Shown: positions 57,584 to 62,240 of the stretch, piece after piece
How positions within the stretch are numbered: the first letter of the stretch is position 1
How the letters are laid out: each line of letters starts with the position of its first letter
DNA from: a virus
Reading direction: 5' to 3' (one strand)
Virus record (IMG/VR): IMGVR_UViG_3300021225_000301
Coordinates: 1-62,240 of that record
Length of the DNA: 62,240 bases
The notes under the pieces: model-generated
What the model was told of the DNA's origin: nothing
Seen by the model: only the letters and a program-made list of their open reading frames with translations
Databases searched by the model: none
Position numbers and translations under genes: made by a program

Positions 57584-59550
57584 CAGTTCTTCGCCAGTCC
57601 ATATCGACGGTGCACACCACCGTCAGCGTCCAAGGGTAGCCCCGGCAAGTAGCTCGGCTCCATGGTCATCTGCGCGAGGACCCAAGTCTTCGCGTCAGCT
57701 ACCTCTTCATCGGGCACGACAGCAATCAGCTCGTCATGCACCGTTCCCACCACGGGGTAACGTTTGTTCACCCGCAGCATCCCGTCTGTCATCACAATCC
57801 GCGCAGTGCCCTGCACCACGTTGTTCGTGATCTTTCCACCGTACAGGGGCGTGGCCTCCGGCCCATACACCCACCGCTTGCCACCCTTTTCATCCTTCTC
57901 TTGACGCAGATTGGGATACAGGATGCGCATGCCGTTTGGCAATACGATCTCCTCCTTTCGGAAGGTGAGACATTTATACACGATCTCTTCGCCCCCGGCA
58001 AGACACCGCACCAGCAGCTCCTCCATCATGCTCCAAAACGTCTTCACTGGCCATGCTGCAGCGCGGTATTTGTCGATGATGGCCTTGGCCGTGAGGCAGT
58101 GGATGAGCAGTTCCTGCTCAGTGCAGATGTGGGGAATCTCCTGCATGCGCTTGACGTACTCCTCGTTCTGCACGAATGCCGCAATGCCCTCGCCCGTGAC
58201 CCCCAGCTTCTTGGCGTCGGCCTTGCTGTAGCGCAGCGGTGGTGCCCCGAGGAAGCCCACCAGAAGCTGCTGCGCAAAGCTCGCCCACCCCAGCCCATAG
58301 CCAGCTCCCAGCAGCGCGCTCTTGGCGGACTGTCGCTCGATGGGGTGCGTGTCCTTGGTCATGCCGGGGATGTTGAACATCTGCGCCCCGAACTGGGCGT
58401 ACGGGTCACCCTTGGCCCGGAAGATGTCCAGCAGTTCCTCGTAGTCAGCCAGCCACGCCAGCACGCGCGGCTCGATCTGGGACAGGTCACCCACCGCCAA
58501 CTGGTAGCCCTCGGGAGCCATGATGGCCTTGCGCAGGAAGCTGCCGCGCTTTAAGTTCTGCATGTTGATGGCCGACCCCTTGCTGGCTGTCCACCGCCCG
58601 GTCGATGCCCCGTAGTAGGACAGGGGCACGGGCAGCGCCCCTCGATGGGAGATGTCTAGGAAGCGCTGCGCCCGCGTGCGCTCCGTCGTTGATTTAACTT
58701 TGAGTCGCGCTTCACAGAGCGCTGCAACTTCCTCATTCCCACCATTGAGGAGTGCTTGGAAGAGCGCATCGTTCTTGGCAAGCGCGAGCGTACGCTTACC
58801 AGTCGTCTTGCTAATCTTCGTAGGCGGCTCGACTCCAAGCGCTTCGAGCGCTTTCGCAAACTGCGGGTTCGACGCCAGAACAGTTTCATCCAAGCCGAGC
58901 CTGTGTAGTAGACCTTCACGTGTTTCCTTCTCTGACTCGATTGCGTCGAGCAGCATGTTCTTATCAAGCTCAAGCACCGGGCGGGTGTACATCTTGAGCG
59001 TCATGTCGATCAGTCGGAGTTCCTTGGATGGATAGCCGTCGCTCAGTCGTTGGAAGATTTCTTCGCAGAGGAAGACATCGTGAGCGCAGTAAGCCGCAAG
59101 TTCTCTTTCAATTTGTTCTGGGAGTACCGCAAGTCCGTCCGTCGAATGAACGGCTTTTCCCTTGTCAGGGAGTCCAAAATCCAGCGCCAGTTTGGCAAGG
59201 GAGTTGCCCACTTCCACGCCTCGTAAAGCTCTTGCCATCGATAGGGTGTCGAAGATGAAGACGGGGTGCCATTCATATACCCAATCAAGAATTGAACAAT
59301 CAAATTGAGCGTTATGGAAAAGTACGGCTGTTTCTTTTGGGTCAATACCGGCAAGGAACGCGGCCATGTCATCGCCGCGCACCCACTGGGCAGGGGCCTC
59401 ATCCCCCAACCATTTCCAGCAAGCGCCAAAAACTTTGAATCTTTTGTCCCGTATATATTCTTCAGTGGTCAATTTCGACAAAGTAAAATCTTTGCTGCTC
59501 CAAAAAGTTTCAAAGTCTCCAACCAATATGCGTTTGTAGGGTTTGCTCAC
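57583..59550 (-). CDS. polA: DNA polymerase, family A, 655 aa
   Basis: GTG start (GTG AGC AAA CCC) overlapping the HNH stop by 4 bp. 3'-5' exonuclease: Asp12/Glu14 (GDFETF), Asp84 (FHNAQFDCS), Asp158 (YCAHDVF). Polymerase: motif A GDLSQIEPR (Asp355), motif B Arg406-Lys410-Leu414-Tyr418, motif C VHDE (604-607). No 5' nuclease domain. Position 414, equal to Phe762 of E. coli Pol I, is Leu, a known phage variant. Confidence 0.95.
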   Translation of the reverse strand: MSKPYKRILVGDFETFWSSKDFTLSKLTTEEYIRDKRFKVFGACWKWLGDEAPAQWVRGDDMAAFLAGIDPKETAVLFHNAQFDCSILDWVYEWHPVFIFDTLSMARALRGVEVGNSLAKLALDFGLPDKGKAVHSTDGLAVLPEQIERELAAYCAHDVFLCEEIFQRLSDGYPSKELRLIDMTLKMYTRPVLELDKNMLLDAIESEKETREGLLHRLGLDETVLASNPQFAKALEALGVEPPTKISKTTGKRTLALAKNDALFQALLNGGNEEVAALCEARLKVKSTTERTRAQRFLDISHRGALPVPLSYYGASTGRWTASKGSAINMQNLKRGSFLRKAIMAPEGYQLAVGDLSQIEPRVLAWLADYEELLDIFRAKGDPYAQFGAQMFNIPGMTKDTHPIERQSAKSALLGAGYGLGWASFAQQLLVGFLGAPPLRYSKADAKKLGVTGEGIAAFVQNEEYVKRMQEIPHICTEQELLIHCLTAKAIIDKYRAAAWPVKTFWSMMEELLVRCLAGGEEIVYKCLTFRKEEIVLPNGMRILYPNLRQEKDEKGGKRWVYGPEATPLYGGKITNNVVQGTARIVMTDGMLRVNKRYPVVGTVHDELIAVVPDEEVADAKTWVLAQMTMEPSYLPGLPLDADGGVHRRYGLAKN

Positions 59551-60011
59551 TTGTGCTTCCTGAGTAGTACGGAGATGGCAACGTCACTGACATTAAACAG
59601 GTATCCTATATCTCGCTGTGTAAGTCCTGAACGGTACATGTCTTGTACCGTCGGCACGCTTTGCGTTGAGATGCAAAGTTGTGGGTGGTTACCTGATGCA
59701 CGCGTCGGAGGCACCTGCCTGCCTTTGCGCACCATGTCTCGGCAGTTGTCTGCTTGCGTTCCAAGAAAGAGATGGTCTGGCTTGACGCACAGAGGGTTAT
59801 CGCATTTGTGCAGTACAAACATGCCGCACGGCACCGCACCCTTGTGTATGTGCCACGACAAGCGATGTGCTTGCCAGTCAACACCCGAAACCTTCACGGT
59901 TCCGTGCCAACCTTTGCGTTTACTGTAGCCCGCCCAGTTCCAGCAGCCGTGCGTCTTGCGCACTTTTGCCCAGAAAAAAGACAAGTCGGCTAACGTGTTT
60001 TGTTTTGGCAT
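59547..60011 (-). CDS. HNH homing-type endonuclease, 154 aa
   Basis: Start MPKQNTLADLSFF after AAGGA. HNH_3-type core: CWNWAGYSKRKGWHG, AHRLSWHIHKGAVP, VLHKCDNPLCVKPDHLFLG, then a C-terminal DNA-binding tail (MYRSGLTQRDIGYLFNVSD, an HTH-like segment). Such free-standing enzymes often sit beside polymerase genes and spread by cutting intron- or gene-free alleles. GTGA overlap with the polymerase start. Confidence 0.85.
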   Translation of the reverse strand: MPKQNTLADLSFFWAKVRKTHGCWNWAGYSKRKGWHGTVKVSGVDWQAHRLSWHIHKGAVPCGMFVLHKCDNPLCVKPDHLFLGTQADNCRDMVRKGRQVPPTRASGNHPQLCISTQSVPTVQDMYRSGLTQRDIGYLFNVSDVAISVLLRKHK

Positions 60012-60105
60012 AGCTGTCCTTGCTACGAAGATGTCCATGAAAAGTGTGGCAAGCAACGTGGACGCGCTGCGGTTCGGGAGCTACCCTAGCCACGCAATCA
60101 GTATA

Positions 60106-60384
60106 TCAATTAAATAGCTCCTTGGGTGGCGCGTCCGACACGACGGACTCTTGAACGTGCTCGTTCACCGCGCCCAGCAGTTTGGCTGCATCCATCTCGT
60201 TGGTGTTCACGGCCATCACCTTGAAGCGCTCGTACGGTTCTTTGCCGATCATCACCATGCCGTGCAGGTCGTCGTCCAGATAGCACTGGAGCAGCTCAGA
60301 GATGACGATGCGCAGGTGTTCGCGCTGGTCTTCCGACATCTTGCTGAGCGCTGCATCCATTTCTTCCGCGCTTTTTATAAACAT
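60106..60384 (-). CDS. Hypothetical protein, 92 aa
   Basis: MFIKSAEEMDAALSKMSEDQRE..., helical, then MVMIGKEPYERFKVMAVN and an acidic end. Overlaps the VRR-NUC stop by 10 bp. Known only as an unassigned phage protein type. A 94-bp gap without a gene follows it, before the HNH gene. Confidence 0.7.
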   Translation of the reverse strand: MFIKSAEEMDAALSKMSEDQREHLRIVISELLQCYLDDDLHGMVMIGKEPYERFKVMAVNTNEMDAAKLLGAVNEHVQESVVSDAPPKELFN

Positions 60385-60665
60385 AGCAGTCTCTCTTTCA
60401 GAGTTTTCAAATTGTCCTCCCGTGCCACGAACACGAACCCACCAGCGGCACAGATCGCGTCAAGCTCTCGGTCTTGCAGCGCCGTGGTCTTGCCCTGGCC
60501 GGCCTTGCACTCGATGGCCACGAACTTGCCGTTAAAACAGGCGATGATGTCCGGCACACCCGCACGTCCCATACCCGCCATGAACGGCGAGAAGTGATAG
60601 ATGCGCAGGTCGTCCAAAATTTTCTTGACCCCCAGCTTGACCTTGCCTTCAGGAGTAATCGCCAC
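60375..60665 (-). CDS. VRR-NUC nuclease, 96 aa
   Basis: GTG start (VAITPEGKVKLGVKK) with GGAGG upstream; the longer ATG frame overlaps the DUF3310 gene. Catalytic core GVPDII (Asp39), IECKAG (Glu52, Lys54) and a Gln-containing helix (TALQDRELDAI). VRR-NUC proteins cut branched DNA; short phage versions probably resolve junctions. Confidence 0.85.
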   Translation of the reverse strand: MAITPEGKVKLGVKKILDDLRIYHFSPFMAGMGRAGVPDIIACFNGKFVAIECKAGQGKTTALQDRELDAICAAGGFVFVAREDNLKTLKERLLCL

Positions 60666-60918
60666 GCTCGACCTCCTGCAGTTTTTGCATGTAATGCCGG
60701 GCCTTGCCAGCGTCGTCGCTGCCGTCCTTGCGTCCAGCACGCAGGCTGTACTTGATGATGTTGCCCTTGAGAAAGCCCACGAACTCGTCGTGCGTGAGCA
60801 CCGCCTGCATCACATGCCACGGCTGGATGGGCATGTCTTTGTAATGGTTGCCGCTGACCTGCAGGTCATCAGCGCTGGTGCCGTTCAGGCCCTTCATCAG
60901 ATCGTTCATTCCGTTCAT
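60649..60918 (-). CDS. DUF3310 protein, 89 aa
   Basis: Family mark: VSGNHYKDMPIQPWHVM, LKGNIIKYSLRAGRKDG and DAGKARHYMQKL. Members are small phage nucleotide-kinase-like or helical proteins of unclear function. GAGG lies upstream of the ATG; a second ATG three codons later is possible. Confidence 0.85.
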   Translation of the reverse strand: MNGMNDLMKGLNGTSADDLQVSGNHYKDMPIQPWHVMQAVLTHDEFVGFLKGNIIKYSLRAGRKDGSDDAGKARHYMQKLQEVERGDYS

Positions 60919-60936
60919 AGTAGTGCGTCCTCGATG

Positions 60937-61188
60937 TCACTTGGGTTGTTTTGTTTTTGGCTTTGCTTTCGGTGCAGGTAGTTCAGCACCTGCGCGTCTG
61001 CTCTTTGGAATGGCCACCACTGGCCGCTTTGGAGCGCGCTTAGCTCCGACTGCTGCGATGGACTCCACCGTGGTGAACCTGTGCGTGTCGGTGCTGTCGC
61101 ACTCCCGGCGGCGGTAGCTGGTGTTCGTGTACTCATTGTGTCTGGTCTCCAAAATCACGGAGGGTTTTCCACATACAGGGCACTTCAT
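60937..61188 (-). CDS. NrdR-like zinc-ribbon protein, 83 aa
   Basis: MKCPVCGKPSVILETRHNEY, then RRRECDSTDTHRFTTVE, like the zinc-ribbon half of NrdR, but the last CxxC is incomplete (one Cys only). The ATP-cone domain is absent. The C-terminal 35 residues are Lys/Pro/Ala-rich, probably unstructured. Overlaps the next gene by 4 bp. Confidence 0.75.
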   Translation of the reverse strand: MKCPVCGKPSVILETRHNEYTNTSYRRRECDSTDTHRFTTVESIAAVGAKRAPKRPVVAIPKSRRAGAELPAPKAKPKTKQPK

Positions 61189-61448
61189 AGCTTCAGTCCT
61201 GCCCGTGTGTACACGGTGAACTGCTTGACGCTGATGATGCGCTCGGCGTGGGTCTTGGCCGACAGGCCGGCGATGTGACTGATGTCCCTGCCCTTCTCGC
61301 GTTCACGCTCGACCACCATCGTCTGGTTGTGCGACAGCGTTGCGGCTGCAGCTTTGAAGTTGTTGTCGAGGGCGAAGAGAGAAGGGCGCGGGTTGTCACG
61401 CCAGTGAAACGGGCTGTCTGGGGGGCACTTGCATTTGCGTTTGGTCAT
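61185..61448 (-). CDS. Hypothetical protein, 87 aa
   Basis: MTKRKCKCPPDSPFHWRDNPRP, a small Cys pair start, then a helical charged body (VVEREREKGRDISHIAGLS). No family assigned. Sits between two NrdR-like genes with ATGA overlaps on both sides. Confidence 0.65.
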   Translation of the reverse strand: MTKRKCKCPPDSPFHWRDNPRPSLFALDNNFKAAAATLSHNQTMVVEREREKGRDISHIAGLSAKTHAERIISVKQFTVYTRAGLKL

Positions 61449-61789
61449 TTCTTCTTTCTGTTCCTGTAGGCCACGATCTTGTTGTTGCGGGCGATGGTGC
61501 TGATCATGTTGTCGCTCAGCCCAAACTCAGCGGCAACGACCGCGTGTTTGTGACCCTGCTCCAGCAGTTTGATGATCTTCTCGTTCCTGCGTGTCAGCGC
61601 CACGCGTTTGGTGATTGCTTGGGCGTGCGGCTTCATGTACTTACGGATGGTCTTGGCGCAGCCATCATCCATCTCATAGGTCGAGAAGCGGTGCCCGCAG
61701 TGACCACACTCACGCCGTCTCTTGAGCATGTGATCCACCATGCGCGTGTCCAGCACAGCGGTGTCCCTGCCGCATCGCACACACTTCAC
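61445..61789 (-). CDS. NrdR-like zinc ribbon plus HTH, 114 aa
   Basis: GTG start after GGGGAGG. Full zinc ribbon: CVRC (3-6) and CGHC (28-31) with RRREC..CGHRFSTYE, just as in NrdR. Instead of an ATP cone, the C-terminal half has a helix-turn-helix (KIIKLLEQGHKHAVVAAEFGL then a recognition helix). Likely a sequence-specific regulator. Different from its neighbour at 60937 in having all four Cys. Confidence 0.75.
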   Translation of the reverse strand: MKCVRCGRDTAVLDTRMVDHMLKRRRECGHCGHRFSTYEMDDGCAKTIRKYMKPHAQAITKRVALTRRNEKIIKLLEQGHKHAVVAAEFGLSDNMISTIARNNKIVAYRNRKKK

Positions 61790-61902
61790 TTTTTACCTCC
61801 CCGCAGCTTGTCGTACAGCTCGACAAGAATGATCGTGAGCGGCAGGGAAACAATCAGTACAACGCCAGCGCCCAGCAGGAATAGAACGATGGGTAGGGTC
61901 AT
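61786..61902 (-). CDS. Membrane peptide, 38 aa
   Basis: MTLPIVLFLLGAGVVLIVSLP then TIILVELYDKLRGGKK: one or two hydrophobic helices with a basic C-terminus. GGAGAAGAACAC before the ATG; overlaps both neighbours. Function unknown. Confidence 0.6.
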   Translation of the reverse strand: MTLPIVLFLLGAGVVLIVSLPLTIILVELYDKLRGGKK

Positions 61903-62141
61903 GTGTTCTTCTCCTTGAGCTTGGTGAAAATGCGCTTATAGATGTGAGCCGACAGGTACTGATCCGGAGTGATTTTGAAGCACTCGTCAATCTCTTCCCA
62001 CGTCAGCCCCACCCATTCCCGGCGCACCAGCCCCAACAGATACTCGATGGCTTGTGCGGCATGGTCTGCCGTGCTTGCCCTTGTCTTGTCCCTGAGTTGC
62101 TTAGCGTAAGCCTCGCATTCTTCTATGCTCCACGGTCTCAT
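61899..62141 (-). CDS. Hypothetical early protein, 80 aa
   Basis: MRPWSIEECEAYAKQLRDKT, then AIEYLLGLVRREWVGLTWEEID and a helical end. REWVGLT.EEID is a mark of many small phage proteins. GGGAGAAAAACGC precedes the ATG. Function unknown. Confidence 0.7.
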   Translation of the reverse strand: MRPWSIEECEAYAKQLRDKTRASTADHAAQAIEYLLGLVRREWVGLTWEEIDECFKITPDQYLSAHIYKRIFTKLKEKNT

Positions 62142-62240
62142 GCGTTTTTCTCCCGCAGCTTCTTGACCACATCAACCATTGCCTCGTGCATCGTGTCACT
62201 GCGGTCATGGATTTCATCAAACTCTTCCAGCGTCAGCCCC
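62138..62240 (-). CDS. Partial protein, C-terminal 33 residues
   Basis: Enters from the right edge without a start: GLTLEEFDEIHDRSD and a helical end KLREKNA. The stop overlaps the next ATG (ATGA). The GLT.EE.DEI segment is the piece that follows PLYTTPP in related proteins, which links it to the truncated gene at the left edge. Confidence 0.65.
   Translation of the reverse strand, partial: GLTLEEFDEIHDRSDTMHEAMVDVVKKLREKNA

Overview
The window is almost the whole genome of a tailed, double-stranded DNA phage. The virion genes point to a short-tailed (podovirus-like) particle. There is a large and small terminase, an ~818-residue portal, a scaffold, a ~310-residue capsid protein, a P22 gp4-like adaptor, many fibre genes and a chain of internal or ejection proteins ending in one of 2140 residues. 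No tail-tube, sheath or tape-measure gene is visible. The host is probably a Gram-negative proteobacterium, perhaps a freshwater Burkholderiales; this is inferred from the style of the small early proteins and the GC-rich sequence, not proven. I see no integrase, repressor module, RNA polymerase, tRNA, insertion sequence or CRISPR array.

The layout has one divergence point and one convergence point. From about 9.57-10.0 kb, early genes run leftward to position 1. A second leftward block fills 62.2 kb down to 49.35 kb. The gene cut at the left edge and the gene cut at the right edge look like the N- and C-terminal parts of one gene, so the two leftward blocks are probably one ~22 kb operon set on a circular or circularly permuted genome. 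Late genes run rightward from 10.0 to 49.4 kb and meet the early block tail-to-tail, with an antisense overlap of 86 bp.

Left arm (1-9.57 kb, minus strand): small early genes, most of unknown function, joined by 4-bp ATGA overlaps. It includes a GP88-family protein, a DUF932 protein, two winged-helix DNA-binding proteins and a zinc-finger protein. Three successive genes are each preceded by a 70-80 nt leader with two conserved hairpins. An AT-rich zone at 8.15-8.55 kb holds three concentric inverted repeats.

Late region (10-49.4 kb, plus strand): packaging (10.0-12.3 kb), portal, a GroES-like co-chaperonin, scaffold and capsid (12.3-18.3 kb, closed by a strong terminator), small Lys-rich proteins and the neck (18.4-23.5 kb), fibres (23.5-32.4 kb, including a duplicated cassette and a 20+11-residue repeat protein), holin and GH108 endolysin (32.9-33.9 kb), then tail and ejection proteins (33.9-49.4 kb).

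Right arm (49.35-62.2 kb, minus strand): replication and recombination. It encodes a primase-polymerase/helicase fusion, a possible single-stranded DNA-binding protein, an SNF2-type helicase, a Cas4/RecB-like nuclease, a family-A DNA polymerase with Leu at the 762-equivalent position, a VRR-NUC nuclease, two HNH proteins, a DUF3310 protein, a small HExxH peptidase and two NrdR-like zinc ribbons.
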